A DNA stretch of 57,342 bases from Pseudomonadota bacterium (GTDB lineage: Bacteria; Pseudomonadota; Alphaproteobacteria; SHVZ01). Made by a program: the position numbers and the translations under genes. The stretch spans positions 1-57,342 of the forward strand of contig JACQAG010000030.1 in NCBI GenBank assembly GCA_016195085.1, read 5' to 3'. Below the pieces are notes generated by a model. It was given only the letters and a program-made list of their open reading frames with translations, did no database searches and was not told where the DNA came from. Below are positions 33,945 through 43,352 of this stretch, piece after piece (the stretch's first letter is position 1; every line of letters begins with the position of its first letter).

Positions 33945-35726
33945 TCACGAGGGGATCTGGCGCAGCAGTGCGGTCGAGGTGGCGCGAGCGTACTCCGGAG
34001 CGACATGCACATCCACCACGCAGGTTGCGCCCTGGCGAACCTTGTCGATGGCGGCGGCCAGGGTGGATTTGAGCTGGGATGGCGTTGTCACCGGCCCCAG
34101 GCCGACGGCTCCCTGCCCCTCAGCCAGAACCGCGAGATTGAGCGGCGGATCGCTCATCCGGAGCCCGATCCATCGGTTTTCGACGGGACGCTGGCGCATG
34201 CGGGCGACGCGTTCCTGGTGCAGCTCGTCGTTGAAGAAGCTCTGATTGTTGGAGACGATGATCAGGACGGGCACCTTGTGATGGACGCCGGTCCAAATCG
34301 CGGTGAGCCCCATGAGATAGTCGCCATCGCCGATGATGGCGACGGGAAGACGGCCGGTTCCGCGGAGCGCCAGCGCTGCGCCCACCGCCATTCCCGGACC
34401 CGAGCCGATGCCGCCGCCGCCGTCGTAGCCGATATAATCGAGCGGGTGCGAGAAGCGGCAATGCTCCCCGGGCCAGCCGATCGGCAGGCGAATATAGGAA
34501 GGGCTGTGGCCGGCAAGCGCCGAGGTTGTCGCTTCCGCCATCACCTCGATCGAAATCCGTCCTTCGCGCATCGCCGGTCCGGTATCGACGGCTGCCGGTG
34601 CTCTGGTCGGCGGCTTGCGCTTCGGAGAGGAAGATGACGGGATCGCCTCGAGCAGCTTGCGCACCAGCCTGTCGGGCGAGGCCAGCATGGTAATCTCCGC
34701 CGGCGGCAATGCCTGGTAGTCCATGCTCCAGCCATTGTGGACGTATTGATCGAGCGAGCACTGGATGACGGCCGCAACCGGCCAGGTGCCTCCGCATGCT
34801 TGCCGCAAGGTGCCGCCGAGGTCGATCCAATCGAGGCTGAGGATGACGTCGGCGTCCTTGATGAGCGTTCCCGCCTCGTTGCTGATGTAGAGGCCCGGAG
34901 GAAACGGATGCAAGGGGTGCATCGTTGGAAAGCTTGCGCCGGTCTTGATGTCCGTGACCACCGGCGCATCGAGGCGCTCGGCGAGCTGCACGCGGCGATG
35001 CCAATCTTCCGGAGCGCTGGAGACACGTCCGATCAAGATCAACGGGCTCTTGGCCTCAGCCAACATCTTGGCGGCCTCGCTAACGGCTTCTGCAGGCGGA
35101 TCGGCCGGCTGGGGAGCCTGGAACCGGGCGACTCCAGGCGGGGCCTGTGTCGCGTCGATCTCCTGCTCCTGCAGGCCGGCATCGAGGCAAACGAACACCG
35201 GGCCGTTCGGGGCGGTCATCGCAATCTGATGGGCGCGAAGGACGGATTCGAGCGCGGCAGGCACGGAGCTGGGCTGATCGTCCCATTTGGTGTAGCCGCG
35301 CACCAAAGCGCCAAGGTCGCGCGCCGTATGAATCCAGTCGATCCAAGGTCGACGCTGGACCGCATCCATGGGACCGACCGCGCCCAGCATCAGGATAGGC
35401 ACGCGATCGCACCAGGCATTGAAGATCGCCATGGTTGCATGCATCAGGCCGACATTGCTGTGGAGCGCCACCGCCATCGGGCGGCCACGGACTTTGGCGT
35501 AACCATGGGCGATGGCGACCGAATGCTCCTCATGCAGGCAGAGCAGCAGCTCGGGGCGGGTGTTTCCGAGATAGTTGACCAGGCTGTCGTGCAGGCCTCG
35601 GAAGCTGGCGCCGGGCGTCAGCGCGATGAATTCGATATCCAGGGTTCTAAGCAGGCCGGCAATGGGATCGCTGCCCCAAAGCCGTGCGTTGGGGATCGCC
35701 TTATCCATGTGAGCGGCGGGGGCCAT
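33945..35726 (-). CDS. thiamine-diphosphate-dependent enzyme (acetolactate synthase/benzoylformate decarboxylase-like)
   Basis: A 593-residue three-domain ThDP enzyme. The N-terminal Pyr domain has the activating glutamate in LHEEHSVAIAHGYAKVRGRP. The C-terminal PP domain has the Mg/ThDP motif GDGDYLM...NNQSFFND. It does not resemble sulfoacetaldehyde acetyltransferase closely at the N-terminus, and there is no small regulatory subunit as for IlvB/IlvN. A decarboxylase or carboligase of a 2-oxo acid is likely. It is the first gene of the importer operon and is divergent from a LysR regulator. It starts at ATG 35726 with GAGAAAG upstream. Confidence 0.85.
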   Translation of the reverse strand: MAPAAHMDKAIPNARLWGSDPIAGLLRTLDIEFIALTPGASFRGLHDSLVNYLGNTRPELLLCLHEEHSVAIAHGYAKVRGRPMAVALHSNVGLMHATMAIFNAWCDRVPILMLGAVGPMDAVQRRPWIDWIHTARDLGALVRGYTKWDDQPSSVPAALESVLRAHQIAMTAPNGPVFVCLDAGLQEQEIDATQAPPGVARFQAPQPADPPAEAVSEAAKMLAEAKSPLILIGRVSSAPEDWHRRVQLAERLDAPVVTDIKTGASFPTMHPLHPFPPGLYISNEAGTLIKDADVILSLDWIDLGGTLRQACGGTWPVAAVIQCSLDQYVHNGWSMDYQALPPAEITMLASPDRLVRKLLEAIPSSSSPKRKPPTRAPAAVDTGPAMREGRISIEVMAEATTSALAGHSPSYIRLPIGWPGEHCRFSHPLDYIGYDGGGGIGSGPGMAVGAALALRGTGRLPVAIIGDGDYLMGLTAIWTGVHHKVPVLIIVSNNQSFFNDELHQERVARMRQRPVENRWIGLRMSDPPLNLAVLAEGQGAVGLGPVTTPSQLKSTLAAAIDKVRQGATCVVDVHVAPEYARATSTALLRQIPS

Positions 35727-36049
35727 GATGAGCTTTCTCGCCGAGAGTGACCATCGTGCGCGCCAAGATGCGGCGGTCGATTTCGCGCCGCAGCGCGCGA
35801 TTGCGCGCGGCGCCGCGCCGAGACCGCAGCGTCAACGGCAGGTCCTTGCGTATTGCGCCTTGCATCGGCTCCCCTTGGCGGGCTTCTACGGCCCGGCCCC
35901 TTCTCCCCGCGGATCCGGTCTTCAACCCTTGCGTTCGGACGACCGGTCCCGCGTGACTTAATTAGCCCATTCAAGGTCATCAGAAAGCGGTTGACGAGGC
36001 AGTTTTATTCCGTTTCGCTTGATCAAAAGTCATTCATAGGGATGCTCGA
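35727..36049. promoter_or_regulatory. divergent control region for the ThDP/importer operon and LysR gene
   Basis: This 323-bp gap holds no gene I can support. Part of it can be read as a 74-codon Arg-rich frame, which looks like non-coding GC-rich sequence. The 60 bp before the LysR gene are AT-richer and include TTGACG (near 35993), a plausible -35 box. A LysR-type regulator often binds such a gap to control both sides. I could not fix an operator. Confidence 0.5.
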
Positions 36050-36958
36050 ATGCTGCGTCTGCCGCCCTTGAACGCACTCCGCGCCTTTGAAGCCGCGGCC
36101 CGGCATGTCAGCTTCAAGGCGGCGGCGGACGAATTATTCGTGACCCAAGGGGCGATCAGCCGCCACATCCTCAAGCTTGAGGAAGCGCTCGGCGTGAAGC
36201 TTTTCCTGCGGCTGCACCGACAGGTCGAGCTCACGCGCGAGGGCGCACGCTATCTTCGGGAGGTTCGTGACGCGTTTCTCCAAATCTCCCGCGCGACCGC
36301 CAACCTCTCTTCCGCCCCGGACGAGCGGATGCTGCGCATCAAGCTGCCGCCGACCTGCGCCATCCGATGGCTGGTGCCGCGGCTGGGACGATTTCACGCC
36401 CTCCACCCCGACATAGCCGTGCAGGTCACGACATCGCATGATCCCGTCGTCTTCGAGCGCGACGAGGTGGATGTGGCCGTGGCCTATGGCGAGGGCATCG
36501 ATCGGAAGCTCGCCGGCGATCGCCTGTTCGGCGAGGTCCTCATACCGGTCTGCAGCAGGAAGCTGCTCGGTCGAGGGCGTCGGCTCCGCCAGCCGCGCGA
36601 TGTCAGCCGCTACGTCCTCCTCCATTCGATCCGCAGGCCGACGGATTGGAGCCAATGGTTCGCCGCGGCCGGGATCGCCGACCTCACGGCGCAAAAGGAA
36701 TTGACGTTCGAGAATTCGGCCATGACCTATCAAGGTGCGGTCGACGGCCTCGGCATCGCGCTCGCTCAGGCCGCGTTCATTTCCGATGAGCTGTCATCGG
36801 GACGGCTCGTCAATCCGATCGATATCAAAGTTCAGAACCGCGTCGCCTATTTTCTGGTGTTTCCCCGCGAACGACAGACGCATGCAAAGATCCGGGCGTT
36901 TCATGCTTGGATCGCCGAAGAAGCTTCGTTTACCCGCCGGACCAATCCGCTTCTCTAG
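36050..36958 (+). CDS. LysR-family transcriptional regulator (GcvA-like)
   Basis: A 302-residue regulator. The N-terminal winged helix-turn-helix reads LNALRAFEAAARHVSFKAAADELFVTQGAISRHI (the VTQGAISRHI helix is the recognition helix, GcvA-like). The rest is a two-lobed periplasmic-binding-like effector domain. It is divergent from the ThDP/importer operon and convergent with the CoxL-like gene (10 nt apart). The best guess for its target is the divergent operon (inference). Confidence 0.92.
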   Translation: MLRLPPLNALRAFEAAARHVSFKAAADELFVTQGAISRHILKLEEALGVKLFLRLHRQVELTREGARYLREVRDAFLQISRATANLSSAPDERMLRIKLPPTCAIRWLVPRLGRFHALHPDIAVQVTTSHDPVVFERDEVDVAVAYGEGIDRKLAGDRLFGEVLIPVCSRKLLGRGRRLRQPRDVSRYVLLHSIRRPTDWSQWFAAAGIADLTAQKELTFENSAMTYQGAVDGLGIALAQAAFISDELSSGRLVNPIDIKVQNRVAYFLVFPRERQTHAKIRAFHAWIAEEASFTRRTNPLL

Positions 36959-36968
36959 CCACTGGCGA

Positions 36969-39338
36969 TCAGCGAGGGGTGCCCGCGCCGGACTGCGCCT
37001 CCTGGATCGCCCGCCAGACGCGCTCCGGCGTGGCCGGCATGTCGATGTGGCTTATTCCATAAGCCGATAGCGCATCGACCGCGGCATTCATCACCGCTGG
37101 GAGCGCTCCGGCGCACCCGGCCTCGCCGCATCCTTTGACGCCGAGCGCGTTGGTCGTCGCCGGGACGGGGTGGCTGGCGAACCGAAACGACGGCAGATCG
37201 CTCGCTCTGGGCAACGCATAGTCCATATAGGAGCCTGCCAGGGGCTGGCCCTGCTCGTCGTAATGCGTCCGCTCCATCAGGGCCTGGCCGATCCCCTGGG
37301 CGATGCCGCCGTGAGCTTGCCCCTCGACCAGCATCGGATTGATGATGGTCCCGAAGTCGTTGACCATCGAGTAGGCGACCACCTCGATCACGCCGGTCTC
37401 GGGGTCGATCTCGACCTCGGCTACATGGCAGCCATTGGGAAAGGCCGATGGCGGGCTATCCAGCACATGCCCGACATCGAGAGATTGCGGCAGCTCCTTC
37501 GGTACCGACAATCCGGTCCGAAGGCGCCCGGCCAGCTCCATGAGGCCGATGCTGCGATCGGTGCCGACGATATGAAAGCGGCCTTGCCGGAACTCGATAT
37601 CGGCCGATGCCGCCTCCAAAACGAAGGCTGCGATCTGCCGACCTTGGTCGACAACGCGGCGGCTCGCTTCGACCATTGCCTGACCGCTCGCCATCATCGA
37701 GCGCGAGCCTCCGGTGCCGCCGCCGGCGAGCAGCTCGTCGCTGTCGCCCTGCAGCAACCGCAGGCGATCGAACGGTATGGCGAGCCTGTCGACCAGGACT
37801 TGCGCGAAGGCCGAAGCGTGTCCTTGGCCGTAATCGAGAGTCCCGGTGATCATCGTCACCGTGCCGTCGGCCTCGAACCGTATCCCTCCCATCTCCTTCT
37901 GCGGCGGACCGGTCACCTCGAGATAGCTGCCGATGCCTCGGCCACGGAGTTTGCCCAGGGTAGCGCTCGCCTTCCTGCGCCTCTCGAAGCCCTCCCAATC
38001 GGCCGCTTCTAGGGCCCGGTCCATGACCTTGGTGAACTCGCCGCTGTCATAGAGCATGCCCGAAGGAGCCTTATGGGGAATGGCCTCGGGGCGGATGTGG
38101 TTTCGGCGGCGCAGCTCGGCTCGATCGATGCCCATCTCGGCGGCGGCGACGTCGATGAGCCGCTCGATGTAATAGTTGCCCTCGGGCCGGCCGGCGCCGC
38201 GATAGGCTCCGACCGGCGTGGTGTTGGTGAAGACGATCTTGGCGGAGACCTCGATCAGCGGCGTTGCGTAGACGCCGACGATGTTCTTGACGGCGTTGGT
38301 CGTGGCCTGCAGGGGAGGATTGAGGAAGGCCCCGGCATTGCCATAGCCGGCGAGGCGTACGGCCAGAATTCGTCCATTGGCGTCGAGCGCCATTGCGGCG
38401 GTTCTGATGTGGTCGCGACCGTGATGGTCCGACAGAAAGCTCTCGGAACGCTCGTCGGTCCATTTGACCGGACGCCCAAGGACGCGCGTGGCATGCAGCA
38501 GGCACACATATTCGGGATAGACCGGCGCCTTCATTCCGAAGGAGCCGCCGACATTGCCGGTGAGCACCCGAACGCGGTCCGGCGGCACATTCAAGATGTC
38601 GCGCGCCAAGGCAGCACGCAGTCCGAACACGCCTTGGCAACCGACGTAGAGGATCCACCTCTCCTTGGCCGCGTCGAAGTGGGCGATGGCCGAGCGTGGC
38701 TCGATGGCGTTCACGACAATGCGATTGCTGACGATATCGAGGCGGGTGACATGTGCCGCCCGGGCGAAGGCGGCCTCCACCGCGGCGGAATCGCCATAGT
38801 GGTAGTCGAGAACGACATTGCCGGTCGCCTCGGCATGGAGCTGCGGCGCTCCCGAAGCCACCGCGGAAATGGGGTCGGTCACGGCCGGGAGCGCTTCGAT
38901 TTCCGCCTCGACCAGCTCGGCGGCATCCTTGGCCTCAGCCGCCGTCTCGGCGACGACGAATGCCAGCGCCTCGCCGACGAAGCGAACGCGCCCGCGCGGC
39001 AGTGCCGGACGCGATGGCGGCTTCATCGCCGTCCCGTCGCGATTGGTGAAGGCGACGGCGCATTTCATTTGCCCAAAGCCCGCCGCATCGAGATCGGCAC
39101 CGGTATAGGCGCCGAGCACGCCAGGCATGAGACGGGCGGCCGACAGGTCGATCGTGCGGATAGTGCCGTGGGCATGGCGGCTGCGGACCATGACCGCGTA
39201 GGCTTGATGCGGGAGGCTGATGTCGTCGGTGTATCGACCCTCGCCGCGGAGCAGGGTCGAATCCTCCTTCCGCGGAACCGGCCGTCCGATTCCGAACTCG
39301 CTCGGCGGTTGACTGCCGCTCAGGGGGCCTTCGTTCAT
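36969..39338 (-). CDS. orphan CoxL-like molybdenum hydroxylase subunit (form II)
   Basis: A 789-residue molybdopterin subunit of the xanthine dehydrogenase/CO dehydrogenase family. Visible are RFVGEALAFVVA, the QGVFGLR loop (235-241), GGSFGMK (264-270), and the catalytic glutamate E739 in KGCGEAG. The active-site loop is AYRGAGR (378-384). True aerobic CO dehydrogenase has a cysteine in the AYRCSFR loop, so this is not a CO oxidiser by sequence. There is no Tat signal, so it is cytosolic. No small iron-sulfur or FAD subunit gene is adjacent, so it must use subunits from elsewhere. Confidence 0.9.
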   Translation of the reverse strand: MNEGPLSGSQPPSEFGIGRPVPRKEDSTLLRGEGRYTDDISLPHQAYAVMVRSRHAHGTIRTIDLSAARLMPGVLGAYTGADLDAAGFGQMKCAVAFTNRDGTAMKPPSRPALPRGRVRFVGEALAFVVAETAAEAKDAAELVEAEIEALPAVTDPISAVASGAPQLHAEATGNVVLDYHYGDSAAVEAAFARAAHVTRLDIVSNRIVVNAIEPRSAIAHFDAAKERWILYVGCQGVFGLRAALARDILNVPPDRVRVLTGNVGGSFGMKAPVYPEYVCLLHATRVLGRPVKWTDERSESFLSDHHGRDHIRTAAMALDANGRILAVRLAGYGNAGAFLNPPLQATTNAVKNIVGVYATPLIEVSAKIVFTNTTPVGAYRGAGRPEGNYYIERLIDVAAAEMGIDRAELRRRNHIRPEAIPHKAPSGMLYDSGEFTKVMDRALEAADWEGFERRRKASATLGKLRGRGIGSYLEVTGPPQKEMGGIRFEADGTVTMITGTLDYGQGHASAFAQVLVDRLAIPFDRLRLLQGDSDELLAGGGTGGSRSMMASGQAMVEASRRVVDQGRQIAAFVLEAASADIEFRQGRFHIVGTDRSIGLMELAGRLRTGLSVPKELPQSLDVGHVLDSPPSAFPNGCHVAEVEIDPETGVIEVVAYSMVNDFGTIINPMLVEGQAHGGIAQGIGQALMERTHYDEQGQPLAGSYMDYALPRASDLPSFRFASHPVPATTNALGVKGCGEAGCAGALPAVMNAAVDALSAYGISHIDMPATPERVWRAIQEAQSGAGTPR

Positions 39339-39354
39339 GCGATCTGCCTATCTG

Positions 39355-40401
39355 TCAGAAGAGGAAGGAGACGGAGAAGGAGCCGAAGGTGTCGCCGCCG
39401 CGCTGACCATAGAATTCCTTGGTGTTGAAGACATGCGTATAGGAGACCCTGGTGCCCCCGATGGCCATGGCGACGCCCATTTGCAGATCGCCGACCAGGG
39501 GCTTCTTGCTGACATGGGGACCGTCGCGGAAGGTATTGCCGTCGAGGAAGATGTTGCGCGCGATAGCCCGGCCCTCGACGCCGGCAAAGAGATACCAGCC
39601 GAAATCGCGCTGGGGCAAGAAATAGTCTGATCCCGTCAGGCTCGGCCGGATGCGCGGCGGCCCGAAATCTGCCGGCAGGTCGAAGCCGACACGGAGCATT
39701 CCGCCCGCGGCTGCCTGGGTCAGCACATTGCCGACATTGCCGCCGGCATAGGGCGTGAAATCGGCCCCGAGGCCGAAGCGGGACACCTCTTAGAGGCCGC
39801 GCCATTTCCGTTGGTAGCTCAGCAAGACGCCAGGCTCGTCGTGAAGCTGAAAGTCCCAGCCCTGCGGACGGCGAGACTTGGTGATGCCGTGAACGAACTT
39901 CTGCGCGCGGTCCGCCAGCGAGTCCGGTCCGACGATGCCGAGGTCGAATTCCAAGGCATCGAGCCTGGTCTCGGTCTCCGAAATCACTCCGGCGCTGCCG
40001 TAGAGCCATCCGGCAAACGGCCGATCGGTCGGGTCAGGGGGCCTTCGAGTGATGTCTTGGGGCGTGTACATGCTTTGGCCGAGGGCGAACCCGACGCGAC
40101 GCTTGCCCTCCGCGGCGAAGAGCGGAAACGCGTCCGCCGCCTGGGAGATCCAAGCGGGAATGTCGGATTCGGCACCGAGATAGGACAGCCGAATGCCATT
40201 GGTGTAGTGGCGGTCGGCATTGGCGAATAGATCGTTCTCGAGCGACAGGCTCCAGATCGCCCCGGGCTTGGCGTCCGGCTCGCCCGCGGCCGCGAATGCT
40301 CCCTGCAGCATGCACCCCAGCAGGAGCGCGCCGAGAAAAGGGAAATTGCGAGCCTTCCGTGCGGCACAGTGATCGTCGCGAGGAGTCGTGGACTTCGTCA
40401 T
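39355..40401 (-). pseudogene. lpxR: LpxR-family lipid A deacylase gene interrupted by an in-frame stop
   Basis: Two parts lie in the same frame, separated only by TAA at 39790-39792. The upstream part (ATG 40401 to the stop) has a signal peptide (FPFLGALLLGCMLQGAFAA) and the LpxR marks SLENDLFANADRHYTNGIRLSY and DRPFAGWLYG. The downstream part continues RFGLGADFTPYAGGNVGNV and ends in GSFSVSFLF, which resembles the closing beta-strand of an outer-membrane barrel. No base is missing at the junction. Without the stop the protein would be about 348 residues, close to the family length. It may be a nonsense-inactivated gene or a sequencing error. It overlaps the upstream epimerase stop by 4 bp. 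Confidence 0.8.
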
Positions 40402-41423
40402 CGGCCTTCGAAGCTTGCTATCCAATCCATATAGGAGTGAAGCGCCTCGCGCAGCGGCCGTGAACGCCAGCCAAACTCTTGCCCGAGCCGGCTGATGTCA
40501 TAGGCACCCCATTTGCCGCCGGTCAGGCGCTCATCCTGCAGCAGGTTCGCCTCGTCTGCCGGAGCCGTCTCAAAGGTGAACCCCGGTGCCTTCTCCTTCG
40601 CATACTGGGCCAAGGTCCGCGTCCGCGTCGCTTCGCCGGAAGCAAGATTGTAGGTCCTGTGTCTTAAAGTGGGGGCTCGAAGCAAGAGCGCCATCGCCAC
40701 GGCGGCGTCGCCGGCATGCAGATAGTCGCCCACGCCGTCCAAGGTATTGACGCGAAGCCGGCTGCCCGCAACCGCCAAATGCGCCAATCGGTGCATGGCG
40801 GATTGGTAGTCGCGCGAGCGAGTCTTGCGATCCATCGGTCCGAACATCGACGGCAGCCGCACCGATACGACGTCGAGTCGGAAAAGATCGGCATAGCGCG
40901 CCACGATCAGCTCGGAGGCCTGCTTGGAGATGCCATAGAGCGCCCGGGGCCCGACATAGCCATCCTCCGGCAGCGGCGCGCCGGCGACTGCCGGGCCGTC
41001 ATCGAGATAGACCGCGCCCGAGCTCACATAGAGGAAACGCTGCAGCCCTTGGCGTTGCCGCGCCCAATCCAGCACCGCCACGGTACCCATGACACTGACG
41101 TCGATGACCCGGCGCGGGTCGTCGGCCTCGGGTTCGCGGCGCGCCTCGGTAATGGTGCCTCGGGCAATGGGCGTCACGGTGGCACCATGTGCCACATGGG
41201 TGATCCCATGCGCCGCCAGGGTTTGCGCCCAGGTTCGAGGCTCTGTTACATCGCCCTCGATGAACCGCAACCGATCGGCGACCGGTTGAAAGAAGCGCAG
41301 GGCGATCGCATCGGGTGGCGATGAATCGAGGATGACGCATCGTGCCTGCGTATCGCTTTCGAGCCAATGGCGAGCGAGATTGCTCATGACGAATCCGTTG
41401 CCGCCGGTGACCAAGAGCGTCAT
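40398..41423 (-). CDS. NAD-dependent epimerase/dehydratase-family protein
   Basis: A 341-residue extended short-chain dehydrogenase. It has the Rossmann motif [12 protein letters not shown], the active-site serine region YVSSGAVY, and the catalytic YGISK. The expected fold runs through [13 protein letters not shown]. The start at ATG 41423 has GAGGAG about 10 nt upstream and places the glycine motif at the N-terminus; a longer frame adds 29 unlikely residues. It probably acts on a nucleotide sugar or a similar hydroxy compound in the cytosol. It overlaps the LpxR gene, which may suggest an envelope role (inference). Confidence 0.87.
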   Translation of the reverse strand: MTLLVTGGNGFVMSNLARHWLESDTQARCVILDSSPPDAIALRFFQPVADRLRFIEGDVTEPRTWAQTLAAHGITHVAHGATVTPIARGTITEARREPEADDPRRVIDVSVMGTVAVLDWARQRQGLQRFLYVSSGAVYLDDGPAVAGAPLPEDGYVGPRALYGISKQASELIVARYADLFRLDVVSVRLPSMFGPMDRKTRSRDYQSAMHRLAHLAVAGSRLRVNTLDGVGDYLHAGDAAVAMALLLRAPTLRHRTYNLASGEATRTRTLAQYAKEKAPGFTFETAPADEANLLQDERLTGGKWGAYDISRLGQEFGWRSRPLREALHSYMDWIASFEGR

Positions 41424-41584
41424 GGGGTCAATACTCCTCGGACATGCGATCGCAACCGAGCCAGTGTCCCATGGTACGCGATCGGAGGAATACGCTACGA
41501 TGTCGGCCATCAGGAACCGCGGCCAGATCGAGAACGTGCAGTGAACGAGGCGTCCGCGAACGTCCAGTGTGCAGAGGAGCCGTC

Positions 41585-42790
41585 ATGACCGAAGCATTCA
41601 TCTGCGATGCCGTCAGGACCCCCATCGGTCGCTTTGCCGGGGCGCTGGCAACGATCCGAACCGACGATCTTGCGGCGTTGCCGATCAAGGCATTGATGGC
41701 GCGCAATCTCCGGGTCGACTGGTCGAAGGTGGACGATGTCATCTATGGCTGCGCCAACCAGGCGGGCGAGGACAACCGCAACGTGGCGCGGATGGCGGCG
41801 CTTCTGGCCGGCATGCCGACGGAGGTTTCCGGCGCCACCGTCAATCGCCTCTGCGGCTCGGGTATGGAGGCGATTGCCCAATGCGCGCGGGCGATCAGGA
41901 CGGGCGAGGCGGAGCTGATGGTCGCGGGCGGCGTCGAGAGCATGAGCCGTGCGCCCTTCGTCATGCCGAAGGCCGAGGCGGCGTTCAGCCGCAGTGCCGA
42001 GATCTACGACACGACCATCGGCTGGCGCTTCGTGAACCCGCTGATGAAGGCCCAGTATGGCGTCGACGCCATGCCCGAGACCGCCGAGAACGTAGCGGAG
42101 GAGTTTCAGGTTACCCGCGAGGACCAGGACGCCTTCGCGCTGCGCAGCCAGCAACGCGCCGGCCGCGCGATGAAGGATGGTCGGCTCGCCGAGGAGATCG
42201 TTCCCGTGCCCATCCCGCAGCGGAAGGGCGAGCCGAAGCTTGTCCGAGACGATGAGCATCCGCGTCCGGACACGACCATGGAGATGTTGGCCAAGCTGCC
42301 GGCACCGTTCCGCAAGAATGGCACGGTCACCGCCGGCAACGCGTCCGGCGTCAATGACGGGTCGGCCGCGGTGATTGTCGCCTCGGAGCGTGCTGTCAAG
42401 GAGCATGGCCTCACGCCGCGGGCCCGGGTGGTCGGCGCCGGCACGGCCGGCGTGCCGCCGCGCATCATGGGCATCGGTCCGGCGCCGGCCTCGCGTAAGC
42501 TCCTCGATCGGTTGGGCCTCAAGATCGGGGCCATGGATGTCATTGAGCTCAACGAGGCCTTCGCGAGCCAGGCGCTGGCGAGCCTGCGCCAGCTCGGCCT
42601 GCCGGACGATGCCGAGCACGTGAATCCCAATGGCGGGGCGATTGCCCTTGGCCACCCGCTCGGCATGAGCGGGGCTCGTCTGGTGACGACGGCGGCCAAT
42701 GAGCTCATCCGGCGCAGCGGGCGCTACGCCTTGGCGACGATGTGCATTGGCGTCGGGCAGGGCATCGCGATGGTCATCGAAAGGATGTGA
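41585..42790 (+). CDS. acetyl-CoA acyltransferase (thiolase), PcaF-like
   Basis: A 401-residue thiolase. The catalytic residues are C90 (NRLCGSGM), H357 ([10 protein letters not shown]) and C387 (MCIGVGQG), and NEAFASQ is also present. The segment [23 protein letters not shown] is typical of 3-oxoadipyl-CoA thiolases (PcaF/PaaJ). The exact chain specificity cannot be fixed. It stands alone on the plus strand with a GAGGAG ribosome site, and is divergent from the epimerase across 161 bp. No other pca genes are present. It may cleave a 3-oxoacyl-CoA in aromatic or branched-chain breakdown. Confidence 0.92.
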   Translation: MTEAFICDAVRTPIGRFAGALATIRTDDLAALPIKALMARNLRVDWSKVDDVIYGCANQAGEDNRNVARMAALLAGMPTEVSGATVNRLCGSGMEAIAQCARAIRTGEAELMVAGGVESMSRAPFVMPKAEAAFSRSAEIYDTTIGWRFVNPLMKAQYGVDAMPETAENVAEEFQVTREDQDAFALRSQQRAGRAMKDGRLAEEIVPVPIPQRKGEPKLVRDDEHPRPDTTMEMLAKLPAPFRKNGTVTAGNASGVNDGSAAVIVASERAVKEHGLTPRARVVGAGTAGVPPRIMGIGPAPASRKLLDRLGLKIGAMDVIELNEAFASQALASLRQLGLPDDAEHVNPNGGAIALGHPLGMSGARLVTTAANELIRRSGRYALATMCIGVGQGIAMVIERM

Positions 42791-42806
42791 GGCGGCGGTC
42801 CGACCG

Positions 42807-43229
42807 TCAGGTTTGCTTGAAGGCGGCAATCACGTCCTGCGGAACCGGCGATGCTTTGATGCGCGAGGGATCGGCAGGGTCGCGAATGGCCCAGACCCGT
42901 GTCTCGAAAGCCTCGACCGCGAGCACGGCGCCTTTGAGCAACCGGTGGCGGACATTGAAGCTGGACCGTCGGAATTCCTCGAGCGCGGACTCGACGACGA
43001 CATCATCGCCGAAGCGCGACGGGACGATAAAGCGGGCGCTGGTATCGACCATCGGGCATCCGATCATGCGATAGGCTTCGGTCATCTGATATTTGGTCAT
43101 GCCGAGCGCGCGCTCGAAGAGGGCGTGGGTGCAGTTGTCGAAGATGGCGAAGTAGCGCGGGTAGTACACGATTCCAGCGGGATCGCAGTCTCCCCACTCG
43201 ATACGTACGGTGCGGCTGTTGGTCAGCAT
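42807..43229 (-). CDS. hotdog-fold acyl-CoA thioesterase (4-hydroxybenzoyl-CoA thioesterase-like)
   Basis: A 140-residue single hotdog-domain protein. The nucleophile-side motif EWGDCDPAGIVYYPRYF contains the aspartate of the 4-HBA-CoA/YbgC class. The start at ATG 43229 has GAGGAG 7 nt upstream. It converges on the thiolase with 16 nt between stops, and the flavoprotein disulfide reductase is divergent. It would release a carboxylate and CoA from an acyl-CoA, in line with the thiolase beside it. Confidence 0.86.
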   Translation of the reverse strand: MLTNSRTVRIEWGDCDPAGIVYYPRYFAIFDNCTHALFERALGMTKYQMTEAYRMIGCPMVDTSARFIVPSRFGDDVVVESALEEFRRSSFNVRHRLLKGAVLAVEAFETRVWAIRDPADPSRIKASPVPQDVIAAFKQT

Positions 43230-43352
43230 CAGAGGGCTCCTCACCCGATCGAGAATTTCATGGGAAGCATGCGGTCATGAAGAGGTCAATAGGAGGGACG
43301 GCTTCGTTGATCCATCGACACGCGGAAGGTCGCTCACCACGAGGAGGTTCCT

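Noticed and set aside
33945-35726. Naming the ThDP enzyme sulfoacetaldehyde acetyltransferase because of the TauABC-like importer
   Set aside because: The N-terminal and active-site sequence as I recall it for Xsc does not match, and no sulfonate gene is nearby.
35701-35925. A 74-codon minus-strand frame in the ThDP/LysR gap
   Set aside because: It is arginine-rich, without family resemblance or a ribosome binding site, and it overlaps the ThDP gene start. I treat it as non-coding.
36969-39338. Calling the CoxL-like gene an aerobic CO dehydrogenase
   Set aside because: The active-site loop is AYRGAGR, without the cysteine that binds copper in true CO dehydrogenase, and the partner subunits are missing.
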